Both the position numbers and the translations under genes were made by a program. From Cognatilysobacter terrigena (GTDB taxonomy: Bacteria; Pseudomonadota; Gammaproteobacteria; Xanthomonadales; Xanthomonadaceae): a stretch of DNA of 64,000 nt. Numbering within the stretch: the stretch's first letter is position 1; each line of letters starts with the position of its first letter. Below are positions 27,060 through 35,514 of the stretch, in pieces. Where the stretch lies: positions 1 through 64,000 of the forward strand of contig NZ_SELT01000011.1 of NCBI RefSeq assembly GCF_004361065.1, given 5' to 3'. Below the pieces are notes generated by a model. That model worked only from the letters and a program-made list of their open reading frames with translations, was not told the origin of the DNA and did no database searches.

Positions 27060-28283
27060 ATGGGTGGACGCCACGATCCAACGGCCATCGGGCCGCGCGC
27101 GGTGCGCGCGCTCGCCGACTTCTTCCGATTAGAAGCGGCGGGCGGCATCGTGCTGATCGCGGCGGCGGCGATCGCGATGATCCTCGCCAATTCACCGCTC
27201 GCAGGCGGCTACGAGGCGTTCCGGCAGATGCCGCTCGCCGTGCGCATCGGTGATGCGCAACTCGCCAAGCCGCTTCTGCTCTGGATCAACGACGGTCTGA
27301 TGGCTGTCTTCTTCCTGCTCGTCGCGCTCGAGATCAAGCGCGAGGCCACCAGCGGCCAGCTCGCACGTCGCGACCAGCTCATCCTGCCGATGGTCTGCGC
27401 CTGTGCCGGCGTGGCCGTGCCGGCGCTGCTGTTCGCGGCGCTCAATCGTGGCGACGCTGACGCGATGCGCGGCTGGGCCGTGCCCACGGCGACGGACATC
27501 GCGTTCGCGCTCGGCGTGCTCGCGTTGCTCGGTCCGCGCGTGCCGGTGGGGATGAAGCTGCTGCTGTCCACGATCGCGGTGGTCGACGACCTGATCGCCA
27601 TCCTCATCATCGCGCTGTTCTATTCGCACGGCCTGTCGTGGCTCGCGCTCGGCTTCGCCGCGGCCGCGCTCGTCGCGATGTTCGTGCTGAATCGCCTGCA
27701 CGTGACTGCGCTTACGCCTTACCTGCTGCTCGGCGCGGTGCTGTGGCTGTGTGTGCTGAAGTCGGGCGTGCACGCGACGCTTGCGGGCGTCGCGACGGGA
27801 CTAATGATTCCACACGTCGACAAGCGCAACGCGCTCGATGACGAAGTGGAGCATTCCGCGCTGGAAACGCTCGAGCATGCGCTGCATCCGTGGGTGGCGT
27901 ACGCGATCCTCCCGCTGTTCGCGTTCGCGAATGCCGGACTCGCGCTGCATGGGCTGCGTCTGTCCGACGCCTTCGACCCTCTGCCGCTCGGCATCGCGCT
28001 GGGTCTCGTGCTCGGCAAGCCGATCGGCATCGTCGGTGCCGCGCTGGGACTGCGCGCCTTCGGGCTTGCACCGCTGCCCGACGGAATGGACGCGCGATCG
28101 ACGCTCGGCCTTGGCCTGCTCTGCGGCATCGGTTTCACCATGAGTCTTTTCATCGCATCGCTCGCCTACGACGACGCGCTGCGCTACGAAGAAGCCGTGC
28201 TCGGCGTGCTGGCGGCGTCGGTGATCTCCGCGGTACTTGGGTACGCCTGGCTTCGGCCGACGCTCGCGAAGGTGCGCGCCTGA
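27060..28283 (+). CDS. nhaA: Na+/H+ antiporter NhaA
   Basis: 407 residues, twelve-helix inner-membrane antiporter that exports Na+ for protons. FFRLEAAGGIVLIAAAAIAM opens helix 1. The ion-site carboxylates are Asp176 and Asp177 in TIAVVDDLIAIL, and TATDIAFALGVL carries the conserved Thr-Asp of helix 4. The last residues read VSPAMI-like helices to the end, normal length for the family. Its stop overlaps the following SDR gene by one base. Upstream is another cation exchanger, suggesting a small ion-homeostasis cluster. Confidence 0.95.
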   Translation: MGGRHDPTAIGPRAVRALADFFRLEAAGGIVLIAAAAIAMILANSPLAGGYEAFRQMPLAVRIGDAQLAKPLLLWINDGLMAVFFLLVALEIKREATSGQLARRDQLILPMVCACAGVAVPALLFAALNRGDADAMRGWAVPTATDIAFALGVLALLGPRVPVGMKLLLSTIAVVDDLIAILIIALFYSHGLSWLALGFAAAALVAMFVLNRLHVTALTPYLLLGAVLWLCVLKSGVHATLAGVATGLMIPHVDKRNALDDEVEHSALETLEHALHPWVAYAILPLFAFANAGLALHGLRLSDAFDPLPLGIALGLVLGKPIGIVGAALGLRAFGLAPLPDGMDARSTLGLGLLCGIGFTMSLFIASLAYDDALRYEEAVLGVLAASVISAVLGYAWLRPTLAKVRA

Positions 28284-29146
28284 TGCGTCACGCTCTGGTC
28301 TTCGGTGGGACGGGACAGATCGGCGAGCCGGTGATCGATCGCCTGCGTCACGCCGGTTGGCGCGTCACCGCGATCTCGCGCAACGCGCAACGCGACGAGC
28401 CCGGCGTGACGTGGCTGCAAGGCGCGTTCGACGCCATGCCGTTGCTGCCCGCACAGGTCGACGCCATCATCAGCTGCGGCCCGCTCGACGCGTTCTCGCA
28501 CTGGTACGCACGCACGCCCATCGACGCCACGCGCGTGGTCGCGTTCGGTTCGACGAGCGTCGTGGTCAAGCAGCATTCCGTCGATCCCGATGAGCGCGAC
28601 GTCGCGCAGCGCCTGCAGCTGGCGGAAGACCGTCTTACGTCAGCCGCACGCGAACGCCATGCTGCGATCACGCTGCTGCGCCCGACGCTGGTCTACGGCG
28701 CGGCGCGCGACGCCACCTTGAGCCGCATTGCGCGCATCGCGCATCGGGTGCGATGGTTTCCCTTGCCGCGTCGCGCGAACGGCCTTCGGCAGCCGGTGCA
28801 CGTCGGCGATCTCGCGGGCGCAGCAGTCGACTGCATCACGGCGCAGGCCGCGTTCGATCGCGCCTTCGACCTGCCCGGCGGCGAGACGCTGACGTATCGC
28901 GAGATGGTCCGGCGCGTGCTGCGCGTACTCGATCCGCCGGCGCATCTGCTCGAACTGCCGTTGCCGGTATTCGAGTGGGCGGTGCGCATCGCGCAGTCGC
29001 GTGGCATCGCCACCGGTTTCGGCGATGCGGCGATCGAACGCATGCGTCGCGACTTGGTCTTCGATGCGACGCCGGCACAGGAGGCTTTCGGCTACGCGCC
29101 GCGCCCGTTCGTGCCGAAGACGTCGATGTTCCCGCGCGCCGGCTAG
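28283..29146 (+). CDS. NAD-dependent epimerase/dehydratase-family protein
   Basis: 287 residues. The N-terminal Rossmann motif GGTGQIG lies at residues 8-14, followed by a classical SDR-like fold; the usual catalytic YxxxK is not clearly present, so it may be an atypical extended SDR that binds NAD(P) or acts as a reductase. The start ATG shares the last A of the nhaA stop. The stop overlaps the convergent EamA gene by four bases. Substrate cannot be inferred. Confidence 0.75.
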   Translation: MRHALVFGGTGQIGEPVIDRLRHAGWRVTAISRNAQRDEPGVTWLQGAFDAMPLLPAQVDAIISCGPLDAFSHWYARTPIDATRVVAFGSTSVVVKQHSVDPDERDVAQRLQLAEDRLTSAARERHAAITLLRPTLVYGAARDATLSRIARIAHRVRWFPLPRRANGLRQPVHVGDLAGAAVDCITAQAAFDRAFDLPGGETLTYREMVRRVLRVLDPPAHLLELPLPVFEWAVRIAQSRGIATGFGDAAIERMRRDLVFDATPAQEAFGYAPRPFVPKTSMFPRAG

Positions 29147-30054
29147 ATTTCGGTCGGTTCGCGCACGACTTCTCGCGATTTCGCGAGGGCGCGCAGCGCG
29201 ATGATCAGCACCCCGCCGAGCACCATCGCGCCGCCGACGAGCAGGCGCGGACCCGGGCGATCGCCCCAGAACACGATGCCGAGCACGACGGCGAGAACCG
29301 GCGAGATCAGCAGCCACGGCGTCACCTGCGCGATCGGATGACGCTTGACCAGCACGTAGAACAGGCCGTGGCCGAGCAGCGACGAAATGAACGCCGCGTA
29401 CGCCGCGCCGACCCAGCCGACCCACGACACGTTCGTCAAACGCGCGATCGCACCCGGTTCGATGACTTCGCTGATCGCCAGCAGCGGCAGCACGCTGATC
29501 CATGCGATCCAGCCCTGCTGGCTGAAGACGTCGAGGCCCTTCAGCGGTTTCATCAGCACGGTGGCGAGCGCGAGAAACACCGCCGAGATCAACATCGAAA
29601 TGAGCGACGCCGGATGGTCGAGCACGATCGGATCGAAGCCGAGCACCAGCACGCCGCCGAAACTCACCGCGATCGCGAGGCCGGTGCGCCAGCCGAAGCG
29701 TTCGCCGAGCATCACCCAGCCGAGCAGCGCCGTCATCGGCACGTAGCTCTGCATCACGATCGCCGGCGACGACAGATCGCCCGCGAGCTTGAGCGCGGTG
29801 AAGCTGAGCCCGAAGTGCAGCAGGCCGAGACAGATTGCAACGGCGAACAGCCGCGGCCATTGTCCCTGTGCGGGCGGCTTCATCAGCGGAATCAGCGCGA
29901 GCCCGAGGATGCCGAAGCGCAATGCGGTGAACAGGAACGGCGGGATCTCGCGCAGCGCGAGCGCCGACGTGAGGAAGTTGCCGGCCCACGCGAGGCAGAT
30001 CAGCAGGACGAGCAACAGATCGCGACCCCCGAGGCCGCCGCCGCGTGTCGTCAC
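29143..30054 (-). CDS. EamA-family (DMT) transporter
   Basis: 303 residues, ten membrane helices in two EamA repeats; the first begins LLVLLICLAWAGNF and the second SLISMLISAVFLALATVL. The drug/metabolite transporter family mostly exports amino acids or small metabolites (YdcZ/RhaT-like relatives). The start is a GTG at 30054, four bases of which overlap the end of the DUF962 gene (GTGA), so the two are coupled. The frame stays open much further, but only over the other gene. Substrate unknown. Confidence 0.85.
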   Translation of the reverse strand: MTTRGGGLGGRDLLLVLLICLAWAGNFLTSALALREIPPFLFTALRFGILGLALIPLMKPPAQGQWPRLFAVAICLGLLHFGLSFTALKLAGDLSSPAIVMQSYVPMTALLGWVMLGERFGWRTGLAIAVSFGGVLVLGFDPIVLDHPASLISMLISAVFLALATVLMKPLKGLDVFSQQGWIAWISVLPLLAISEVIEPGAIARLTNVSWVGWVGAAYAAFISSLLGHGLFYVLVKRHPIAQVTPWLLISPVLAVVLGIVFWGDRPGPRLLVGGAMVLGGVLIIALRALAKSREVVREPTEI

Positions 30055-30527
30055 CAGGCGATGCCCAGTCGACGGTATAGCTTGGCGAGCACCCACGCGG
30101 GGCCGATGAGCAGATAGGTGAGGTCGGTGAGGAAACTCGGCTTGCGGCCTTCGATCTTGTGACCGACGAACTGCCCGATCCACGCGACAACGAACACCGC
30201 GATCGCGAGGATCAGCAGACCCTGCGCGCCGAGCACGTTGAACAGAATGCGCGTCAGCAGCCCCAGCACGACGAACACGATCGCCATGCCCAGCCCGAGC
30301 GTGCGCGACTGGCGGTAATAGAACAGCGCAGCGAGCAACATCGCCGCACCGGCGAACACGCCGGCGTTGAACATCGAGCTGGGCGAGGGGATGCACCACA
30401 GCAGCGCGATCACGCTCCACAGGATCGCCGGCACGCAGATCACGTGGATGTGCTGGTTGGTGCCGTTGCGATGGTCGTCGCTGTAGCTCGCGAACCAGCG
30501 GTCGATGGGGCGGGCGGTGGCGTTCAT
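30051..30527 (-). CDS. DUF962/Mpo1-like membrane protein
   Basis: 158 residues, four membrane helices. The opening WFASYSDDHRNGTNQHIHVICVP carries the His-rich motif of the DUF962 family, whose yeast member Mpo1 is an iron-dependent dioxygenase in phytosphingosine alpha-oxidation; the C-terminal helix hairpin (GHKIEGRKPSFLTD) is also typical. GGGAG lies seven bases before the ATG at 30527; nine codons before it are not needed. It is the first of two genes, followed by the EamA transporter. The bacterial substrate is unknown. Confidence 0.85.
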   Translation of the reverse strand: MNATARPIDRWFASYSDDHRNGTNQHIHVICVPAILWSVIALLWCIPSPSSMFNAGVFAGAAMLLAALFYYRQSRTLGLGMAIVFVVLGLLTRILFNVLGAQGLLILAIAVFVVAWIGQFVGHKIEGRKPSFLTDLTYLLIGPAWVLAKLYRRLGIAW

Positions 30528-30616
30528 GGCGGCGCTCCCGGAGGTTGCGTCCATGATGCCGCAGCAGCGCGTACGCCGCCGTTGCGGCGACGGGATGCTG
30601 TGCGCAACGCGCGGCT

Positions 30617-31546
30617 TCAGTCGACCGAAATGCCCGCCAGGCGATCGAGCGCTTCCGCGTACTTCGCGCGCGTCTTCTCGATGACCTCGGGCGGCAGCAC
30701 CGGGCCCGGGGGCGTCTTGTCCCAGCCGATCGCTTCCAGGTAGTCGCGCACGAACTGTTTGTCGTAGCTCCGCGGGCTGGTGCCGACTTCGTAGGAATCG
30801 GCCGGCCAGTAGCGCGATGAATCGGGCGTCAGCATCTCGTCCATGACGTAGAGGCGGCCGTCAGCGTCGGTGCCGAACTCGAACTTGGTGTCGGCGAGCA
30901 GGATGCCGCGCTGCGCGGCGTAGTCCGCGGCGTAGGCGTAGAGGCGCAGCGTGGCGTCGCGCACGGCTTCGGCGAGCTCGGCGCCGCACAGACGCACGGC
31001 GGCGTCGAAGTCGATGTTCTCGTCGTGGTCGCCGACGGCGGCCGTGGTCGACGGGGTGAAGATCGGCTCGGCGAGCTTCTCGGCCTGACGCAGGCCGTCG
31101 GGCAGGGGGATGCCGGAGACGCGGCCGGTGCGCTGGTAGTCCTTCCAGCCGCTGCCGAGGAGGTAGCCGCGCGCGATGCATTCGATCGGCACGGGCTTGA
31201 GTCGGCGCGTCACGACGGCGCGCTTCGCATAGAGCGATGGGTCGACACCGTCCGGCAGCACGCTCGCGACGTCGATGCCGGTCAGGTGGTTGGGGACGAT
31301 GTGCGCCGTCTTGCCGAACCAGAAATTGCTGATCTGGCAGAGCATCTCGCCCTTGCCGGGGATCGGGTCGGGCAGCACGACGTCGAACGCACTGAGGCGA
31401 TCGGTGGCGACGATGAGGAGATGGTCGCCATCGCGCGCTGCGCCGTCGGGCAGGCGATCGGCCGGCACGTCGAACACGTCGCGGACCTTGCCGCGGTGGC
31501 GCAGGGGGAGCCCGGGAAGATCGGACGTCAGCAACGAATGGCGCAT
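30617..31546 (-). CDS. purC: Phosphoribosylaminoimidazole-succinocarboxamide synthase
   Basis: 309 residues, SAICAR synthase of purine synthesis, longer form as in yeast and Xanthomonas rather than the 237-residue E. coli form. ATP-binding opening [11 protein letters not shown], the substrate loop [24 protein letters not shown], and DTKFEFG with [12 protein letters not shown] near 215-240 are diagnostic. The ATG at 31546 ([10 protein letters not shown]) is chosen over one 26 codons upstream, whose extra codons are Gly/Pro-rich and do not fit the family. Confidence 0.95.
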   Translation of the reverse strand: MRHSLLTSDLPGLPLRHRGKVRDVFDVPADRLPDGAARDGDHLLIVATDRLSAFDVVLPDPIPGKGEMLCQISNFWFGKTAHIVPNHLTGIDVASVLPDGVDPSLYAKRAVVTRRLKPVPIECIARGYLLGSGWKDYQRTGRVSGIPLPDGLRQAEKLAEPIFTPSTTAAVGDHDENIDFDAAVRLCGAELAEAVRDATLRLYAYAADYAAQRGILLADTKFEFGTDADGRLYVMDEMLTPDSSRYWPADSYEVGTSPRSYDKQFVRDYLEAIGWDKTPPGPVLPPEVIEKTRAKYAEALDRLAGISVD

Positions 31547-31656
31547 GGGCCTGTCGTGGGCACAGCCGCCTGACGGCGGCGGGCCGGGCAGTGTACGCCG
31601 GCCGCCGTCGTGCTGCAGGTACACTGCCGGCCCCGATCCCGGCGTCCGACGGCCCC

Positions 31657-31998
31657 GTGCGCACCACCCGCTGGTACGGCAAATTGCTGGGCTTCTTCGC
31701 CGGTGCCGCGCTGCTCCGGGCCGAGCCGCCGCTGGGTGCGCTGCTGGGCCTGCTGATCGGCCACGCGTTCGATGCCGACTGGTTCCGCCTGCGCGACGAC
31801 CCCTACCGCGTGCTGCGGGTGCCCGACGACGCCAGCGAAGCCGACATCGACCAGGCCTATCGCCGGCTGATGTCGCAATACCACCCGGACAAATTCGCCA
31901 CCGCCGCGCCCGAGCTGCGCCGCCGCGCCGAGATCAAGGCGCGCGAGATCAACACCGCGTACGACCGCATCCAGGCGCTGCGCAAGCCGCGCCGCTGA
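31657..31998 (+). CDS. Small membrane-linked J-domain protein
   Basis: 113 residues. The N-terminal third holds a hydrophobic Gly-rich helix ([13 protein letters not shown] and [11 protein letters not shown]), then a J domain with [21 protein letters not shown] and the HPD motif in MSQYHPDKF, so it can stimulate a DnaK-type chaperone, possibly as a small DjlA-like membrane partner. The start is a GTG at 31657; a TACACT box (31619-31624) is upstream. An ATG 22 codons earlier is possible but the extra residues look non-coding. It is followed by the copied rpe fragment. Confidence 0.75.
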   Translation: MRTTRWYGKLLGFFAGAALLRAEPPLGALLGLLIGHAFDADWFRLRDDPYRVLRVPDDASEADIDQAYRRLMSQYHPDKFATAAPELRRRAEIKAREINTAYDRIQALRKPRR

Positions 31999-32009
31999 CG
32001 AGAACCGCC

Positions 32010-32162
32010 ATGCAATCGACCGTCATCGCCCCGTCCATCCTGTCCGCCAACTTCGCGAAGCTCGGCGGTGAGGCGGGGCTTTCGGGACTTGCCCCTAAGG
32101 CAAGTCACGCCGCCGAACGCACGGCCGCAGGCCGGGCCGTACTCGCCAGTGAGAATCCATGA
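32010..32162 (+). pseudogene. Partial duplicate of the 5' end of rpe, forming a 50-codon ORF
   Basis: The first 20 codons ([20 protein letters not shown]) match the start of rpe with 18 of 20 identical residues but 11 base differences, mostly at third positions. After about 32073 the match ends and a stretch with the inverted repeat GACTTGCC / GGCAAGTC follows, read in frame to a stop at 32160-32162 that overlaps the rpe ATG. It follows the J-domain stop by 11 bp. It may be a left-over start of an older rpe copy or a translated upstream ORF. Confidence 0.7.
32086..32106. repeat. Inverted repeat inside the rpe duplication
   Basis: GACTTGCC and GGCAAGTC around CCTAA. It is located just where the similarity between the two rpe copies ends, as expected for an inserted element or a recombination scar. 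Confidence 0.6.
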
Positions 32163-32839
32163 TGCAAACGACCGTTATTGCGCCCTCCATCCTCTCGGCG
32201 AACTTCGCCAAGCTCGGCGAGGAAGTGGACAACGTGCTGAAGGCCGGCGCCGACTGGGTCCACTTCGACGTCATGGACAACCATTACGTGCCGAACCTCA
32301 CCATCGGCCCGCTGGTGTGCGAAGCGTTGCGCAAGCACGGCGTCACCGCGCCGATCGACGTGCACCTGATGGTCGAACCGGTCGATCGCATCGTGCCGGA
32401 CTTCGCCAAGGCCGGCGCGTCGATGATCACCTTCCATCCGGAAGCGAGTCGCCACGTGCATCGCACCGTGCAGCTGATCAAGTCGCACGGTTGCCAGGCG
32501 GGCGTGGTGCTGAATCCGGCGACGCCGGTCGAAGTGCTCGACTACGTGCTCGCAGACATCGACATGGTGCTGCTGATGTCGGTGAATCCGGGCTTCGGCG
32601 GGCAGGCGTTCATTCCCTCGGCGCTCGACAAGCTGCGTCGCGTGCGTTCGATGATCGATGCGAGCGGTCGCGCGGTGCGTCTGGAGATCGATGGCGGCGT
32701 CAAGGCCGACAACATCGGCGAGATCGCGGCGGCGGGCGCGGACACGTTCGTCGCCGGTTCGGCGATCTTCAACGCGCCGGACTACGCCGACGTGATCGGC
32801 CGCATGAAGGCCGCGGTGGACGACGCGCGTCGTCGCTGA
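32162..32839 (+). CDS. rpe: Ribulose-phosphate 3-epimerase
   Basis: 225 residues, TIM barrel enzyme interconverting ribulose-5-phosphate and xylulose-5-phosphate in the pentose phosphate pathway. [16 protein letters not shown] at the start, [17 protein letters not shown] near 36, HLMVEPVDR near 69, [18 protein letters not shown] near 140 and the phosphate loop [11 protein letters not shown] near 196 are family hallmarks. The ATG at 32162 aligns with the usual N-terminus; one codon earlier, 32159, is an alternative with a 4-base overlap to the upstream stop. Rpe is often near trpE in Gammaproteobacteria, as here. Confidence 0.96.
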   Translation: MQTTVIAPSILSANFAKLGEEVDNVLKAGADWVHFDVMDNHYVPNLTIGPLVCEALRKHGVTAPIDVHLMVEPVDRIVPDFAKAGASMITFHPEASRHVHRTVQLIKSHGCQAGVVLNPATPVEVLDYVLADIDMVLLMSVNPGFGGQAFIPSALDKLRRVRSMIDASGRAVRLEIDGGVKADNIGEIAAAGADTFVAGSAIFNAPDYADVIGRMKAAVDDARRR

Positions 32840-32848
32840 AAATAAGAA

Positions 32849-32876
32849 GGCCGGCGCCCTGCAAGAGGCACCGGCC
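32849..32876 (+). terminator. Possible terminator hairpin after rpe
   Basis: 10-base arms GGCCGGCGCC / GGCACCGGCC with one G-U pair, loop of eight, no T-run. It could halt transcription weakly or need Rho. Confidence 0.4.
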
Positions 32877-33025
32877 GGGAATGATTGAGGCGTCCTGCCT
32901 CGTCCGTCGTCCCTGCGATGGCCTCCCATGCTCCGGGTCCGCGATGACATGCGAATGACAACCGCGTGCGTGATGTATGAATTGTTCGGAGTTCGAGGCA
33001 TTTCGCACCGGCGCGGGTCAGCGGC

Positions 33026-33031
33026 TATAGT
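33026..33031 (+). promoter_or_regulatory. -10 box of trpE, next to the leader-peptide start
   Basis: TATAGT ends seven bases before the leader ATG, so the predicted RNA would start within about one base of the ATG. A weak -35 (TTCGCA, 33002-33007) is 18 bases upstream. Confidence 0.55.
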
Positions 33032-33038
33032 CGCGACC

Positions 33039-33095
33039 ATGAACCGTCACGCGCACCTGCATGTCCTCGCCACGGGTTGGCGATGGTGGCCCTGA
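33039..33095 (+). CDS. trpL: trp leader peptide before trpE
   Basis: 18 codons: [18 protein letters not shown] then TGA. Three Trp codons in four positions (TGG CGA TGG TGG) are the mark of a Trp attenuation leader; ribosomes stall there when charged tRNA-Trp is short. No ribosome site precedes the ATG, and the -10 box is only seven bases upstream, so it would be a leaderless message. The Trp codons lie in the 5' arm of a hairpin. It stops 46 bases before the trpE GTG. The same core occurs again before trpG. Confidence 0.85.
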   Translation: MNRHAHLHVLATGWRWWP

Positions 33096-33105
33096 GCCAC
33101 CGTCG
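33081..33105 (+). promoter_or_regulatory. Leader RNA hairpin containing tandem Trp codons
   Basis: CGATGGTGGC (33081-33090) pairs with GCCACCGTCG (33096-33105) with one G-U, loop CCTGA. It matches the pause (1:2) hairpin of attenuators. I do not find a GC stem followed by a T-run further on, so how transcription is ended is unclear. Confidence 0.6.
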
Positions 33106-33141
33106 TCCATCGCACCCGTCGTCTTTCCGAGGAAACACCGC

Positions 33142-34623
33142 GTGACATCGCTCGACTCGTTCAACCAGCAGGCCGCTGCCGGCCACACCCGTATTCCCGT
33201 CGTGCGCGAGGTGCTGTCCGACCTCGATACGCCGCTGTCCGTGTATCTCAAGCTCGCGGACGGGCCGCATACGTATCTCTTCGAGTCCGTCGAAGGCGGC
33301 GAGCGCTTCGGCCGCTATTCGATCATCGGCCTGCCGGCGCGACGCGTGTATGCGTTCGCCGGCAACCTGCTGGTGGTGACCGAGGACGGCGAGCTCGTCG
33401 AGTCGCGCACGGTCGACGACCCGTTCGCCGAAGTCGAAGCGCTGCGCAGTGCGCATTCGGTGCCGAAAATCGAGGGACTTCCCGGTTTCACCGGCGGCCT
33501 CGTCGGCTGGTTCGGCTTCGAATGCATCGATTACATCGAGCCGCGCCTCGCGGCGAGCGGGCGCGGCAAGACCGACGAGCTCGGCACGCCCGACATCCTG
33601 CTGATGCTCAGCGAGGAAGTCGCGGTGTTCGACAATCTCAAGGGCCGGCTGTACCTCATCGTGCACGCCGATCCGTCGCAGCCGCATGCGTTCGCGCGTG
33701 CGAACCGGCGCCTCGACGAACTCACCCATCGGCTACGCCAAGGCGGCCCCGGCTATCCCGAAACGCTGCACGCCGCGGCGCTCGACGAAGCCGACTTCGT
33801 ATCCGGCTTCACCCGCGAAGGCTTCATCGCCGCGGTGGAAAAGTCCAAGGACTACATCCGCGCCGGCGACATTTTCCAGGTCGTGCTGAGCCAGCGCCTG
33901 TCGGTACCGTTCAAGGCGCGGCCGGTCGATGTGTATCGCGCGCTGCGTGCGCTGAATCCGTCGCCGTACATGTACTTCCTCGACGTCGGCGAGATGCAGG
34001 TGGTCGGCAGTTCGCCGGAAATCCTCGTGCGCCTGGAGGACGGCAACGTCACCGTGCGACCGATCGCCGGCACGCGTCGCCGCGGTGCGACGCCCGAGGA
34101 AGACGCCGCGCTCGAAGCCGAGCTTCTGGCGGATCCCAAGGAACGCGCCGAGCACCTGATGCTCATCGACCTCGGGCGCAACGACGTCGGCCGCGTCAGC
34201 GAAGCCGGCACGGTCGAAGTCGGCGAACAGTTCGTGATCGAACGCTACAGCCACGTCATGCACATCGTCAGCGAAGTGACGGGGCGTCTGAAGGAAGGTT
34301 TGAGTTACGCCGACGTGCTGCGTGCGACGTTCCCCGCCGGCACCGTCAGCGGTGCGCCGAAGATCCGCGCGCTCGAAGTCATCCGCGAACTCGAACCGAT
34401 CAAGCGCAACGTCTACGCCGGCTCGATCGGCTACATCGGCTGGCACGGCGATGCGGACACGGCCATCGCGATCCGTACTGCCGTCATCCAGGACGGCCGC
34501 CTCTACGTGCAGGCGGGCGCGGGCATCGTCTACGACTCCGATCCCGCCGCCGAGTGGGAGGAGACGATGAGCAAGGGTCGCGCGCTGTTCCGGGCGGTGG
34601 CACAAGCGGCGCAGGGCCTCTGA
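33142..34623 (+). CDS. trpE: Anthranilate synthase component I
   Basis: 493 residues. Converts chorismate plus ammonia to anthranilate with TrpG. The N-terminal domain has LFESVEGG with the later Ser, the tryptophan feedback site. The C-terminal chorismate-binding domain has [39 protein letters not shown] and [13 protein letters not shown]. The start is GTG at 33142 with TCCGAGGAA eight bases upstream, set by the trp leader arrangement; the upstream frame overlaps the leader and is not used. It stands apart from trpGDC, about 6.4 kb away. Confidence 0.96.
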   Translation: MTSLDSFNQQAAAGHTRIPVVREVLSDLDTPLSVYLKLADGPHTYLFESVEGGERFGRYSIIGLPARRVYAFAGNLLVVTEDGELVESRTVDDPFAEVEALRSAHSVPKIEGLPGFTGGLVGWFGFECIDYIEPRLAASGRGKTDELGTPDILLMLSEEVAVFDNLKGRLYLIVHADPSQPHAFARANRRLDELTHRLRQGGPGYPETLHAAALDEADFVSGFTREGFIAAVEKSKDYIRAGDIFQVVLSQRLSVPFKARPVDVYRALRALNPSPYMYFLDVGEMQVVGSSPEILVRLEDGNVTVRPIAGTRRRGATPEEDAALEAELLADPKERAEHLMLIDLGRNDVGRVSEAGTVEVGEQFVIERYSHVMHIVSEVTGRLKEGLSYADVLRATFPAGTVSGAPKIRALEVIRELEPIKRNVYAGSIGYIGWHGDADTAIAIRTAVIQDGRLYVQAGAGIVYDSDPAAEWEETMSKGRALFRAVAQAAQGL

Positions 34624-34740
34624 CGCATTAAGAAAGTTTCATGGGCGGGCCATCGTGCGCGTAGGCGCGCGGGCGCAGGTTGGGTTGGCGGGCGCAGGAC
34701 GTCCGCCCGAATCGAATCCCACCTGTTCCAGGAGCCCACC

Positions 34741-34992
34741 ATGAAGCTGCGCACCGCTCTGCTCACCGTCGCCCTGACCGCCGTGACCGGCGCCGCGTTC
34801 GCCGCGCCGCAGGCGACGCCCGCGACCCCCGCCACGCCGGCGACCCCGGCCGCCCCGGCGAAGTCGACCATGCATCATTCGACCAAGCACCACGCCAAGC
34901 ATCACCACTCGACCAAGCACCACAGCGCGAAGCACGAGTCGGCGAAGATGGAAAAGGCCGAGGAGGCCAAGGAAGCCGCGTCGAAGAAGTGA
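34741..34992 (+). CDS. His-rich small secreted protein
   Basis: 83 residues. Signal peptide residues 1-21 (cut after AFA), then an Ala/Thr/Pro stretch of TPA repeats and a block of about 30 residues rich in His, Lys and Ser (HHSTKHHAKHHHSTKHH), ending with a charged EKAEEAKEAASKK tail. The His block could bind metal ions or protons. The second, Lys/Pro-rich gene downstream starts with nearly the same signal peptide (RTALL-A-A--TG-AFA). A strong terminator follows, so it forms a single-gene unit. No function can be assigned. Confidence 0.8.
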   Translation: MKLRTALLTVALTAVTGAAFAAPQATPATPATPATPAAPAKSTMHHSTKHHAKHHHSTKHHSAKHESAKMEKAEEAKEAASKK

Positions 34993-35006
34993 TCGACCGC
35001 TCGACG

Positions 35007-35035
35007 AAAAAGCCCCGCTTCGGCGGGGCTTTTTT
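35007..35035 (+). terminator. Rho-independent terminator after the His-rich gene
   Basis: 12-bp stem AAAAAGCCCCGC / GCGGGGCTTTTT with a TTCG loop and T tail. Confidence 0.92.
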
Positions 35036-35165
35036 GTGGGCGCGCTTCATTACCGAACTTTCAGTCCCTCGCCATCGCCGCGCCAAGCGCCGCGGCGCAA
35101 TCTGGATTCCGAGGCGGCATCGACCGCCGGCCATCGCACCATCACTCGTCGAGAGGAAGACCACC

Positions 35166-35411
35166 ATGAACATCCGCACCGCTCTGCTCGCCCTAGCTGC
35201 CGTCGCGTTCACCGGCTCGGCGTTCGCCGCTGCGCCGGCACCGGCCCCGGCCAAGACCGAAACCAAGGCCGCCGCCGCGGCCCCGGCGAAGGCCGCCCCG
35301 GCCAAGGCTGCGCCGGCCAAGACCGTCGCGAAGGCCGCTCCCGCCAAGGCCGCCCCGGCCAAGGACGCGAAGAAGCCGGCCGCGAAGAAGGACGAGAAGA
35401 AGACCGGCTGA
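35166..35411 (+). CDS. Ala/Lys/Pro-rich small secreted protein
   Basis: 81 residues: a signal peptide to about residue 22, then almost entirely AAPAK-type repeats (KAAPAKAAPAK) with a basic tail KKPAAKKDEKKTG. It looks like acid-shock (Asr-like) proteins in composition, but no family domain can be shown. It probably descends from the same ancestor as the His-rich gene upstream, as the first 20 residues match. A very strong hairpin with six T bases follows. The genes downstream are a two-component pair that might control it. Confidence 0.75.
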   Translation: MNIRTALLALAAVAFTGSAFAAAPAPAPAKTETKAAAAAPAKAAPAKAAPAKTVAKAAPAKAAPAKDAKKPAAKKDEKKTG

Positions 35412-35455
35412 TCGAGCCCGGCGTCCCCCGGCCCCGGAAACCCCCCCGGGACCGC

Positions 35456-35492
35456 GATACCCCGCCGGTTCCCCCGGCGGGGTATCTTTTTT
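35456..35492 (+). terminator. Rho-independent terminator before the two-component genes
   Basis: 13-bp stem GATACCCCGCCGG / CCGGCGGGGTATC, loop TTCCC, then six T bases. It lies 23 bases before the response-regulator ATG, so that gene needs a promoter overlapping this hairpin or reads through it. Confidence 0.92.
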
Positions 35493-35514
35493 CCCGACAC
35501 GCGAACTGCCTGCC

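Noticed and set aside
34741-34992. His-rich protein as a full metal transporter or chaperone family member
   Set aside because: Composition only; no domain beyond the signal peptide can be shown.
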